64,000 nt of DNA from Leeuwenhoekiella sp. Lineage in GTDB: Bacteria > Bacteroidota > Bacteroidia > Flavobacteriales > Flavobacteriaceae. The notes under the pieces are model-generated. The model ran no database searches. It was given only the letters and a program-made list of their open reading frames with translations, and was not told the DNA's origin. Location: positions 1-64,000 of the forward strand of contig PAPI01000039.1 of assembly GCA_002708845.1 (NCBI GenBank), written 5' to 3'. Below, piece after piece: positions 33,992 to 41,968 of the stretch (its first letter is position 1; the number at the start of each line of letters is the position of its first letter). The position numbers and the translations under genes are program-made.

Positions 33992-36163
33992 ATGAAAAGT
34001 ATAAATTTTAAAATGATTCCCGCAGTTGTGGCGGCTCTTTGCCTGGCCAGTTGCGCAGAGATGGAAATGCCTGAATATAGTGTTGAAAAGCCAGTTAGTA
34101 TTCAGACTCAGGAGCAAATTGATGGTTTACAAAATCTCAAAAGCTATGTGGCTAATCCTAATTTTAAATTAGGAGCCGGTGTGAGTATGGGTTCGTATAA
34201 TAATCTTGGAGCCATGCATATGCTTGCCAATACAAATTTTGGGGAGCTTACCGCAGGGTACGCGATGAAACATGGAGCAGTAGTTCAAAATGACGGTAGC
34301 CTGAAACTGGACGCCGTTTCAGAATTTGTAGAGAATACAGCCAAGAATGAAGTTTCAATTTACGGGCATACCTTAATGTGGCATGCCAATCAAAATGCTA
34401 CATTTTTAAATAGTACCATTGCACCAACCATAATACCGGCTTCTTCTGCGCCCACCTGGGAGTCTGTTTTAGATCTTGATTTTGAAACAGATGATGCCTC
34501 GGGTTATGAAAGTAATGGTGATAGTGCGATCCTGTCTTTTACTGCAGACGGCGAAGGAGCAGAGGCAACTGGCAGAGCACTCAAGGTTACCAATCCTGCT
34601 GTACAAACAGATGATTGGAGATCTCAGTTATTTGTAACTTTCTCTGAAGTAACCGAAGTGGGGCAGGTTTATAAATTAGAAATGGACGTTAAAGCAGATG
34701 TCAATGCCAGCATGGCGACACAGGCTCAAACAAATCCCGGAGGTTATAAGCACTGGAATTTCTTCGGTTCAATTTCTGCAGAAACAGAATGGAAGCATAT
34801 TTCAGTAGAAGTTACGATAGCTGATAACACTTCAGGGTGTACGACAATAGCATTCAATTTGGGTAATACCGCAACAAGCTATTACTTTGATAATGTAGAG
34901 GTATTCAAATTTAATGAAAATGGAGCAGGACCAGATTGGGAAGATCTATTAGATCAATCCTTTGAAACCGAAGATGCAACAGGATACCAAAGTAACGGAG
35001 ATAGTGCAGTGCTTGGATTTACCGCAGATGGTGAAGGGGCAGAAGGATCAGGTAGAGCACTCACGGTTACCAATCCCGCAGTACAGACTGATGATTGGAA
35101 ATCACAACTATTTGTGACTTTTCCAAAAAAGACCGAGGTTGGAGAGAAGTATAAATTGGAAATGGATGTGAAGGCAGATGTCAATGCCAGTATGGCTACT
35201 CAGGCACAGACGAGTCCCGGAGGATATAAACATTGGAACTTCTTTGGATCTATAGCAGCCGAAACAGAATGGAAGCATATAGCTGTTGAGGTTACGATTG
35301 CAGACAATACTTCAGAGTGTAACACCATCGCCTTCAATTTAGGTAACACGGCAACAACATATTATTTTGACAATGTGGTTGTAAGCTGGTTTAATGAAGA
35401 AGCAGGGCAGGATATAATTATTGAGCGCACCCCCGAAGAAAAAAGAGATACACTTACCTATCATCTTGATAAATGGGTATCAGGTATTATGGAGGTTTCC
35501 AAGTCTAATACTCACGCCTGGGATGTGGTTAATGAGCCTATGGATGACGGCAATCCTTATGAACTTAAAACCGGAGTAGGCAAGGCCGATATGGCTGCAG
35601 ACGAGTTTTACTGGCAGGATTATTTGGGTAAAGACTATGCAGTGCAGGCATTCAAAATGGCTGAAATGTATGGCAATCCAGACGATGTATTATTTATTAA
35701 TGACTATAATCTGGAGTACAATCTGGATAAGTGTAAAGGCATTATAGAATATGTAAAATACATTGAAGAACAAGGTGCCCGTGTTGACGGTATAGGAACT
35801 CAAATGCACATTAGCCTGGACTCAGACAAAACTAATATTACCGAAATGTTTAAACTACTTGCAGCTACCGGTAAAATGATAAAAATTTCTGAATTGGATA
35901 TAGGAGTAGGTGTTCAAACCACTGAGGCAACAGAAGAGCTGTTATTGGCTCAGGAAGAAATGTATAAGTTTGTATTAGAGCAATACTTTACAATTATTCC
36001 TCAGGCTCAGCAATACGGTATAACAATTTGGAGTCCAACAGACAGCCCCGAAAATTCTTCCTGGAGAGCTGGTGAGCCCATCGGCCTCTGGACTGAAGGC
36101 TTAACCCGTAAACCGGCTTACAGAGGAGTGGCTGAAGGACTTGGAGGAAACGTTATGAATTAG
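33992..36163 (+). CDS. GH10 endo-xylanase with two CBMs inserted in the catalytic domain (lipoprotein)
   Basis: A 723-residue lipoprotein (signal to CLASC, then AEMEMPEYS). The GH10 domain starts near residue 45 (KLGAGVSMGSY) and reaches SIYGHTLMWHANQNATFLN. It is then interrupted at about residues 155-470 by two 150-residue beta-sandwich modules, and resumes with EKRDTLTYHLDKWVSGIME. Acid/base Glu515 is in DVVNEPMD, nucleophile Glu634 in ISELDIG, and WSPTDSPENSSW closes the barrel. This split layout is known for xylanases of xus clusters, where the insert is a CBM4/CBM22-like pair that binds xylan. The two modules here are near copies. It is probably on the cell surface and makes the first cuts in xylan. 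A terminator follows at 36183, ending the xus operon. Confidence 0.93.
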   Translation: MKSINFKMIPAVVAALCLASCAEMEMPEYSVEKPVSIQTQEQIDGLQNLKSYVANPNFKLGAGVSMGSYNNLGAMHMLANTNFGELTAGYAMKHGAVVQNDGSLKLDAVSEFVENTAKNEVSIYGHTLMWHANQNATFLNSTIAPTIIPASSAPTWESVLDLDFETDDASGYESNGDSAILSFTADGEGAEATGRALKVTNPAVQTDDWRSQLFVTFSEVTEVGQVYKLEMDVKADVNASMATQAQTNPGGYKHWNFFGSISAETEWKHISVEVTIADNTSGCTTIAFNLGNTATSYYFDNVEVFKFNENGAGPDWEDLLDQSFETEDATGYQSNGDSAVLGFTADGEGAEGSGRALTVTNPAVQTDDWKSQLFVTFPKKTEVGEKYKLEMDVKADVNASMATQAQTSPGGYKHWNFFGSIAAETEWKHIAVEVTIADNTSECNTIAFNLGNTATTYYFDNVVVSWFNEEAGQDIIIERTPEEKRDTLTYHLDKWVSGIMEVSKSNTHAWDVVNEPMDDGNPYELKTGVGKADMAADEFYWQDYLGKDYAVQAFKMAEMYGNPDDVLFINDYNLEYNLDKCKGIIEYVKYIEEQGARVDGIGTQMHISLDSDKTNITEMFKLLAATGKMIKISELDIGVGVQTTEATEELLLAQEEMYKFVLEQYFTIIPQAQQYGITIWSPTDSPENSSWRAGEPIGLWTEGLTRKPAYRGVAEGLGGNVMN
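34457..35395 (+). repeat. Tandem duplicated CBM modules inside the GH10 gene
   Basis: Two copies with a 480-bp period (34457-34936 and 34937-about 35395). The protein repeats share SNGDSA, FTADGEGAE, VTNPAVQTDDW, SQLFVTF, KLEMDVKADVNASMATQAQT, PGGYKHWNFFGSI and TIAFNLGNTAT. Most differences at the DNA level look silent. This indicates a recent in-frame duplication or conversion kept similar by selection. Copy 1 ends FKFNENGAGPD; copy 2 ends SWFNEEAGQD. Confidence 0.9.
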
Positions 36164-36182
36164 TTGGTTTTATAAGAGGCAA

Positions 36183-36218
36183 AGCCCAATGTGCACAGGT
36201 ACATTGGGTTTTGTTTTT
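36183..36218 (+). terminator. Terminator after the xus/GH10 operon
   Basis: CCCAATGT (36185-36192) pairs with ACATTGGG (36201-36208), with an 8-base loop, followed by TTTTGTTTTT. It lies 20 bases past the GH10 stop and separates the xus operon from the next GH10 unit. Confidence 0.88.
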
Positions 36219-36334
36219 AAGACCAGTTCAAATAGTTTCACTCTGAATGCGTCTTTTTTATATCCGGTAATCCTTTTTTTTTTCATTAAAAAATAAAAGA
36301 ATATAAAATTATTTTAGGGTAATAGTAAATTGAC

Positions 36335-36346
36335 GCAATCGATTGC
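36335..36346. promoter_or_regulatory. LacI-type operator GCAATCGATTGC before the second GH10
   Basis: A perfect 12-base palindrome with a central CG, the usual shape of LacI-family sites. The core CAATCGATTG recurs at 53112 and 53160 before the GH67 operon, next to the LacI gene. It sits about 115 bases before the GH10 start at 36461, where the promoter is expected. Confidence 0.7.
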
Positions 36347-36347
36347 T

Positions 36348-36376
36348 TAAATTAGCAATGTTCTAATTTATAGAAC
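36348..36376. promoter_or_regulatory. Overlapping inverted repeats beside the LacI-type operator
   Basis: TAAATTAG (36348-36355) and CTAATTTA (36363-36370) form an 8-base inverted repeat with a 7-base centre. GTTCTA (36360-36365) and TAGAAC (36371-36376) form another that overlaps it. Together with the operator next door they fill the end of the 297-bp spacer 36164-36460, which otherwise shows only a terminator and A/T-rich sequence. Role unknown; a promoter start region or leader hairpin. Confidence 0.35.
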
Positions 36377-36460
36377 TTCAATAGTTTAAAAACAGTTAAA
36401 TCAAATATGCTTTCGAAAGGAAGACTACCCGCAACCACAGTATGTTTAAAATTTAATTCA

Positions 36461-37606
36461 ATGAAGAACCTAATCTATTTAACTACAATTATCACGCTTC
36501 TTGTAAGCTGTAAGCCTAAAGAATCAGAAAAAGATACCGCTATGTTAGAGGTTCAGAAGCCTCTTGTTCTTAAAGAAGCACTTTCCGGTAAATTCTTAAT
36601 GGGTACTGCCCTCAATGCACGTCAAATTAATGGATACAATCCCGAAGAACTTGAGGTTGTAAAGTCAAACTTTAACTCGATTGTTGCCGAAAACTGTATG
36701 AAGAGTGAACGTCTGGTACCTGAAAAGGGAAAGTACGACTGGTCAACAGCAGATAAATTTGTAGAATTTGGAGAGCAGAATGGTATGGTCGTACACGGTC
36801 ACACCTTGATTTGGCACTCGCAAACACCCAGGTGGTTTTTTAAAGATGACGCGGGTAACGAGATTGACAAAGAAGAGCTTACCAAACGTATGCAAGAGCA
36901 TATCGCTACTGTGGTAACACGCTATAAGGGGCGAATTAAATCATGGGATGTGGTTAACGAAGCTGTTTTAGACGACGGTAGTTTGCGTGAGAGCAAATTT
37001 TACAAATTATTGGGAGAGGATTTTATAAAAATAGCATTTGAAGCTGCACACGAGGCAGACCCTGATGCAGAACTGTATTATAACGATTACTCAACTTCAA
37101 TACCTGAAAAGCGAGATGGTATTGTACGCATGATTAAAAACCTGCAGGATCAGGGTGTTCCTATTCACGGAGTTGGAATGCAGGGCCATGTGGGTATGGA
37201 TTATCCTGAGCTTAAAGAGTTCGAAAAAACCATTGAAGCTTTTTCTGACCTTGGTTTAAAAGTGGCGGTCACCGAATTTGATATTACTGTATTGCCTTCT
37301 CCCTGGAAGAATCAGGGAGCAGAGGTTTCTGCAAATTTTGATTATGAAGATCGAATGAACCCCTATCCTGAGAAGCTTCCAGATAGTGTAAATAACGCTT
37401 TTAACGCGCGTTGTCTTGACTTTTTTAAACTCTTCTTAAAGCACGAAGATAAACTTGATAAAGTAACGATGTGGGGAGTTAATGATGGAAACTCCTGGAG
37501 AAATAACTGGCCGGTAGGAGGGCGTACCGATTATCCTTTACTCTTCGACAGACAAAACAAGCCTAAAGGGGTTGTAGATTCTATTGTGCTTCTTGCCAAA
37601 AAATGA
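36461..37606 (+). CDS. GH10 endo-1,4-beta-xylanase, lipoprotein
   Basis: The ATG at 36461 gives 381 residues with a lipoprotein signal (MKNLIYLTTIITLLVSC, then KPKESEK). An upstream in-frame ATG at 36407 only adds 18 residues before the signal and was not chosen. The single GH10 barrel has FLMGTALNARQI, SIVAENCMKSERL, VVHGHTLIWHSQTPRWFF, the acid/base Glu167 in WDVVNEAVLDD and the nucleophile Glu272 in VAVTEFDITV, then MWGVNDGNSWRNNW. Unlike the first GH10 it has no binding module. It leads a unit with two GH43 enzymes and a CE15 esterase (6 bases to the first GH43) and is preceded by a LacI-type operator, so it probably trims imported xylo-oligosaccharides rather than intact xylan. Confidence 0.95.
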   Translation: MKNLIYLTTIITLLVSCKPKESEKDTAMLEVQKPLVLKEALSGKFLMGTALNARQINGYNPEELEVVKSNFNSIVAENCMKSERLVPEKGKYDWSTADKFVEFGEQNGMVVHGHTLIWHSQTPRWFFKDDAGNEIDKEELTKRMQEHIATVVTRYKGRIKSWDVVNEAVLDDGSLRESKFYKLLGEDFIKIAFEAAHEADPDAELYYNDYSTSIPEKRDGIVRMIKNLQDQGVPIHGVGMQGHVGMDYPELKEFEKTIEAFSDLGLKVAVTEFDITVLPSPWKNQGAEVSANFDYEDRMNPYPEKLPDSVNNAFNARCLDFFKLFLKHEDKLDKVTMWGVNDGNSWRNNWPVGGRTDYPLLFDRQNKPKGVVDSIVLLAKK

Positions 37607-37612
37607 TAAACT

Positions 37613-39190
37613 ATGAGTTTTCCCGGCATAATTAAATCCTTTTTCATTTATTTAATTTTTACGTGTGCTCTAATTAGTGAATTTCATGCTCAGCAAAAAG
37701 CTCAAAATCCACTAATACACGCTGACGTACCTGATATGGCTATCATTAGGGTAGGAGATACCTACTATATGAGCAGCACTACGATGCATATGAATCCCGG
37801 TGTGCCTATTATGAAGTCTAAGGATTTAACCAATTGGGAGCTCGTAAACTATGCATACGATACCTTAGTAGATAATGATGCGATGAATCTGGAAAACGGC
37901 CAGCAAACCTATGGCCGTGGATCCTGGGCAAGCTCTTTACGCTATCACGATGGTGTTTATTACCTCTCTACGTTTTCTGCTACATCAGGAATGACTCATA
38001 TCTATACGACCAAAGATATTGAAAAGGGGCCTTGGGAGGTTCACGAGTTCAAACCCTCTTATCACGATCACACGCTGTTCTTTGAAGACGGAAAAATATA
38101 TATGATCTGGGGAGCGGGAGAGCTTAGTATTGTGGAACTCAAAGAGGATCTTTCTGGTATAAAAAAAGAGACTCAAAAAGTGCTTATCGAAAATGCTACA
38201 GATCCCATAGGTTCCAACTACATTTTGCCGGCAGAAGGTTCGCAACTGTTTAAACACGAGGGCAAGTTTTACTTATTTAATATCGCCTGGCCACGAGGTG
38301 GTATGCGTACGGTAATCATTCATCGCGCAGATAACATTATGGGGCCTTACGAAGGACGGGTTGCCTTACAGGACAAGGGTGTCGCTCAGGGCGGACTCAT
38401 CGATACGCCAGATGGCGATTGGTATGCTTATTTGTTTCAGGATAGCGGAGCAGTAGGTAGAATTCCCTACCTGGTTCCTGTAGAATGGAAAGACGGCTGG
38501 CCCATACTGGGCGTTGACGGCAAAGTTCCTGAAACACTTGATTTACCTCAAAACAAAAGCCTTATTCCCGGAATCGCACATTCTGATGATTTTCACCGTA
38601 AGGAAGGAGATAAGCCATTGCCTTTAGTTTGGCAGTGGAATCACAATCCCGATAACACCTTTTGGTCTCTTGATGATCGTCCCGGTTTTTTAAGGCTTAA
38701 AACAGGAAGAGTAGATACTTCTTTTGTTCAGGCGAAAAATACGCTTACCCAACGTACGCTGGGACCGGTTTCTTCAGGAACTGTAAAACTTGACGTATCA
38801 AAGATGAAATCCGGAGATCGAGCAGGACTTACCGTACTTCAAAAGAAATATGGTGTCATTGGCGTGCGCTGTGATGCCGATGGAAAGCAAATCTATATGA
38901 GTAAAAATGCGGAGGATGGCGGAGTCATTGAATCCCTTCCGTTAAATCAGGATGAAGTATTTTTCAAAATAGAATGCGATTTCAGAAACCGTACAGACAA
39001 AGCTTATTTCTATTACAGCCTTGACGGGAAAAACTGGAACGAGTTGGGTTCAGTTCTACAAATGCAATACACGTTACCTCATTTTATGGGGTATCGTTTT
39101 AGTTTGTTTAACTATGCCACAGCACAAACCGGAGGTTGGGTGGACTTTGATTATTTTAAAATTGAAGACAACATCAGTCTCGCCAACTAA
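37613..39190 (+). CDS. GH43 beta-xylosidase/alpha-L-arabinofuranosidase with C-terminal sandwich
   Basis: A 525-residue exported enzyme (signal with IYLIFTCALISEFHA before QQKAQNP). The five-bladed GH43 propeller starts NPLIHADVPDMAIIRVGDTYYM, where the aspartate of DMA is the predicted base; YHDHTLFFEDGKIYMIWG holds the pKa-modulating aspartate position and YILPAEGSQLFKHEGKFYLF the acid glutamate. From about residue 330 (FHRKEGDKPLPLVWQWNHNP) a beta-sandwich like the GH43 C2 domain follows. This layout matches GH43 subfamily 12, which includes xylosidases and arabinofuranosidases. It is probably periplasmic. It overlaps no gene and sits between GH10 (6 bases) and the next GH43 (15 bases). 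Confidence 0.9.
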   Translation: MSFPGIIKSFFIYLIFTCALISEFHAQQKAQNPLIHADVPDMAIIRVGDTYYMSSTTMHMNPGVPIMKSKDLTNWELVNYAYDTLVDNDAMNLENGQQTYGRGSWASSLRYHDGVYYLSTFSATSGMTHIYTTKDIEKGPWEVHEFKPSYHDHTLFFEDGKIYMIWGAGELSIVELKEDLSGIKKETQKVLIENATDPIGSNYILPAEGSQLFKHEGKFYLFNIAWPRGGMRTVIIHRADNIMGPYEGRVALQDKGVAQGGLIDTPDGDWYAYLFQDSGAVGRIPYLVPVEWKDGWPILGVDGKVPETLDLPQNKSLIPGIAHSDDFHRKEGDKPLPLVWQWNHNPDNTFWSLDDRPGFLRLKTGRVDTSFVQAKNTLTQRTLGPVSSGTVKLDVSKMKSGDRAGLTVLQKKYGVIGVRCDADGKQIYMSKNAEDGGVIESLPLNQDEVFFKIECDFRNRTDKAYFYYSLDGKNWNELGSVLQMQYTLPHFMGYRFSLFNYATAQTGGWVDFDYFKIEDNISLAN

Positions 39191-39205
39191 TTAAAACCTG
39201 TAGCC

Positions 39206-40531
39206 GTGAAAAACCTGTATAAAAGCACAACGTGTTTATTACTTCTTATTTTGCTTTTTCCTTTAATGGCTAAAGCTCAGAATCCTTTGGTTTTAGATCA
39301 GTATACAGCAGATCCTACCGCACGGGTATTCAACGGCAAGCTTTATGTCTACCCGTCACATGATATTTTGTGTACCGAAGACAAAGGCCGTGTAGGCTGG
39401 TTTTGCATGGAGGATTACCACGTTTTTTCGTCAGATAACCTCACAGCGTGGAAAGATCACGGTGAAATTTTAAATCAGACTGAGGTTGCCTGGGCAGATC
39501 CTTCGGGCTACAGTATGTGGGCACCGGATTGTGTGGAACGCGACGGCAAATACTACTTCTATTTTCCGACTAAACCTAAAGATGAGAAAGGCTTTAAAAT
39601 TGGAGTAGCCATCAGCGATTCGCCGGAAGGACCTTTTGTTCCTCAGCAAGAACCCATAGCCGGGGTAAATGGGATTGACCCCAATGTATTTATAGATTCT
39701 GACGGGCAGGCCTATTTGTACTGGTCTGGCGGAAATATTTTTGTGGCTAAACTAAAGCCTAATATGACCGAATTGGCTTCAGAACCTGAGGTAATCGCCA
39801 ATCTTCCGCAAGAGGGGCTTAAAGAAGGACCTTTTGTTTTTAAGCGTAACGACCAGTATTACCTTACTTATCCGCATGTAGCCAATAAAACTGAACGCCT
39901 GGAGTATGCAATGGGACCCTCACCTATGGGGCCTTTTACCGTTACCGGTGTTATTATGGATGAAAGCCCTACGGGTTGTTGGACGAATCACCAGTCCATC
40001 GTAAATTTTAAGGACCAATGGTATTTATTTTACCATCACAACGATTTATCGCCAGATTTTGATAAAAATCGATCAATTAGGGCAGATAGTCTTTCGTTCA
40101 ACAATGATGGTACGATTGTAAAAGTACAACCTACCTTGCGGGGCATTGGCATTAATGAGGCAACCGAAATGCTGCAAATAGACCGTTACAGCAGTAAGAG
40201 TGATTCGGCAACAGTTCAATTCAACAATCCTGAAGCTCCTTTTCAAGGTTGGCATGCGGTTTTAAATGCAGGAGACTTTATTAAATACAATCAGGTAAAT
40301 TTTGAGGATAAGCTTTCTCAGCTACTCCTTAATGTTAAAACAAAGGAAGGAGCAGAAATCGAAATTTCATTTGCTAATTCTGACGAATCTATTGCCAAAT
40401 TAACCCTCGCAAATAGCACTGATTTTAATATTCAGGATTTTGAACTCGATACGATTAAATCCGGGATTCACGATATAAAAGTCCAGGTTACTTCCGGTAC
40501 AGCAACAATCGACTGGATTCAATTTAAGTAA
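39206..40531 (+). CDS. GH43 glycosidase with C-terminal CBM6, GTG start
   Basis: A 441-residue protein that begins with GTG at 39206; no in-frame ATG before the signal peptide (NLYKSTTCLLLLILLFPLMA) gives a better start. The GH43 propeller begins NPLVLDQYTADPTARVFNGK, with the base aspartate in ADPTAR, GIDPNVFIDSDGQAYLYW for the middle aspartate and EGPFVFKRNDQYYLTY for the acid glutamate. From about residue 320 (IDRYSSKSDSATVQF, GWHAVLNAGDFIKYNQVNF) a CBM6-type sandwich follows. The layout resembles GH43 subfamily 1 enzymes of xylan loci, which act as beta-xylosidases. It lies 15 bases after the first GH43. The subfamily assignment is from memory. Confidence 0.88.
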   Translation: MKNLYKSTTCLLLLILLFPLMAKAQNPLVLDQYTADPTARVFNGKLYVYPSHDILCTEDKGRVGWFCMEDYHVFSSDNLTAWKDHGEILNQTEVAWADPSGYSMWAPDCVERDGKYYFYFPTKPKDEKGFKIGVAISDSPEGPFVPQQEPIAGVNGIDPNVFIDSDGQAYLYWSGGNIFVAKLKPNMTELASEPEVIANLPQEGLKEGPFVFKRNDQYYLTYPHVANKTERLEYAMGPSPMGPFTVTGVIMDESPTGCWTNHQSIVNFKDQWYLFYHHNDLSPDFDKNRSIRADSLSFNNDGTIVKVQPTLRGIGINEATEMLQIDRYSSKSDSATVQFNNPEAPFQGWHAVLNAGDFIKYNQVNFEDKLSQLLLNVKTKEGAEIEISFANSDESIAKLTLANSTDFNIQDFELDTIKSGIHDIKVQVTSGTATIDWIQFK

Positions 40532-40600
40532 GGGTTAAATTCGGTTTTAATTGGCGCTGTAGCTTTTGTTGAATGCCCTTTCAATTCAAAACAAACTACT

Positions 40601-41962
40601 ATGCACAGACTCGTTTCCATAAGTATCCTTTTTACAGGACTGGTTTTTTTTAATTCTTATGCCCAAAACACTTCGTCCACTAGAGACAGTATTAATCAGT
40701 ATACCCAGATCGATTTTCTAGAAATGAAAAAGACTCTGGAAATTCAGCAGGAAAACAGACCCGGGCCTTCGGGTAACCCCAATGATGCGAACGCAGCTAA
40801 TTTTGATGAAAATCAAGTGCGTGATTATACTTTGCCCCAGTTAACGACAACCCAATCTGGAATGCCGGTAAACTCGGTGGCAGACTGGGAAAATCGTAAA
40901 CGCCCTCAGCTTATCGCTGCTTTTGAACAGGAAATGTATGGTGCATTGCCCGATGAAATACCTGCAGTTTCCTGGACTATCAAATCAGAAAAAGATACGG
41001 TCATTGGCGGAATGCCTATAATAGAGCAACACCTGGTGGCTACAGTAGATAATACGATTTACCCTGAATTGAGTGTGTCTATTGAAGCACTTTTGGGTAT
41101 TCCTAAGACCGAAAATGATTCAGGAATTCCTGTTGTTGTACAGTTCGGGTTTTTGAATTCACCTTTCGGAAAGATTGAAGAACCGCGTAGTTATTTTATT
41201 TCGCCGTATGAACCGCGTTTTAAAGAGCAATTGGCACATCAAGGCTGGGGATATGCGATTTTAGACGTTTCTTCGATTCAGGCAGATCACGGTGCTGGTC
41301 TCACATCCGGAATTATTGGACTGGTAAACCAGGGAAAACACAGATCTCCCGGACAGTGGGGCGCTTTACGGGCCTGGGCCTGGGGAGCAAGTACCTTATT
41401 AGATTATTTTGAAACCAGGACGGATATAGATGCTGGCAGAGTAGCAGTGGAAGGAACTTCACGATACGGTAAGGCTGCATTAGTCGCAATGGCTTTTGAC
41501 ACACGATTCACATTGGGCTTTATAGGTTCGTCAGGAGCCGGTGGGGCTTCTTTATTGAGACGAAATTTTGGCGAAATGCTGGAAAATCTGGCTTCACCGG
41601 CAGAATACCATTGGTTTGCCGGTAATTTTCTCAAGTATGCCAGTATTCAAACCGTTGATGATTTGCCGGTAGATGCACATCAGCTCATTGCCCTTTGTGC
41701 GCCAAGACCGGTATTTATAAGTGCAGGTTCTGCAAAGATTGAAGGGCAGTGGGTAGATGCCAAAGGAATGTTTGAGGCAACTGTTGAGGCTGCACCGGTT
41801 TATGAGTTGTACAATCTTCAGGGACTAGGTACGACCAATTTTCCGTTTATGGGAACTGCTCTTACTTCAGGTGAACTTGCGTTTAGACAACACGGTGGAG
41901 GGCATTCTACCGGTCCCAACTGGAGTACCTGGATTGCCTGGGCTCGCAAATACTGGGATTAA
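40601..41962 (+). CDS. CE15 4-O-methyl-glucuronoyl methylesterase
   Basis: A 453-residue exported alpha/beta-hydrolase with signal MHRLVSISILFTGLVFFNSY and no lipobox. It shows the CE15 pattern: ILDVSSIQADHGAGLTSGII, HRSPGQWGALRAWAWGAS, the nucleophile Ser287 in GTSRYGKAAL, FIGSSGAGGASLLRRNFGE, and catalytic His435 in GGGHSTGPNW. CE15 enzymes split the ester between lignin alcohols and glucuronic acid on xylan, and act next to GH115 and GH67 in glucuronoxylan use. It is the last gene of the second plus-strand unit, 69 bases after the GH43-CBM6, and its stop lies 6 bases from the convergent regulator gene. Confidence 0.92.
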   Translation: MHRLVSISILFTGLVFFNSYAQNTSSTRDSINQYTQIDFLEMKKTLEIQQENRPGPSGNPNDANAANFDENQVRDYTLPQLTTTQSGMPVNSVADWENRKRPQLIAAFEQEMYGALPDEIPAVSWTIKSEKDTVIGGMPIIEQHLVATVDNTIYPELSVSIEALLGIPKTENDSGIPVVVQFGFLNSPFGKIEEPRSYFISPYEPRFKEQLAHQGWGYAILDVSSIQADHGAGLTSGIIGLVNQGKHRSPGQWGALRAWAWGASTLLDYFETRTDIDAGRVAVEGTSRYGKAALVAMAFDTRFTLGFIGSSGAGGASLLRRNFGEMLENLASPAEYHWFAGNFLKYASIQTVDDLPVDAHQLIALCAPRPVFISAGSAKIEGQWVDAKGMFEATVEAAPVYELYNLQGLGTTNFPFMGTALTSGELAFRQHGGGHSTGPNWSTWIAWARKYWD

Positions 41963-41968
41963 TCGGTT

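Noticed and set aside
36407..36460. Upstream ATG for the second GH10
   Set aside because: It adds 18 residues before a clear lipoprotein signal peptide starting at 36461.
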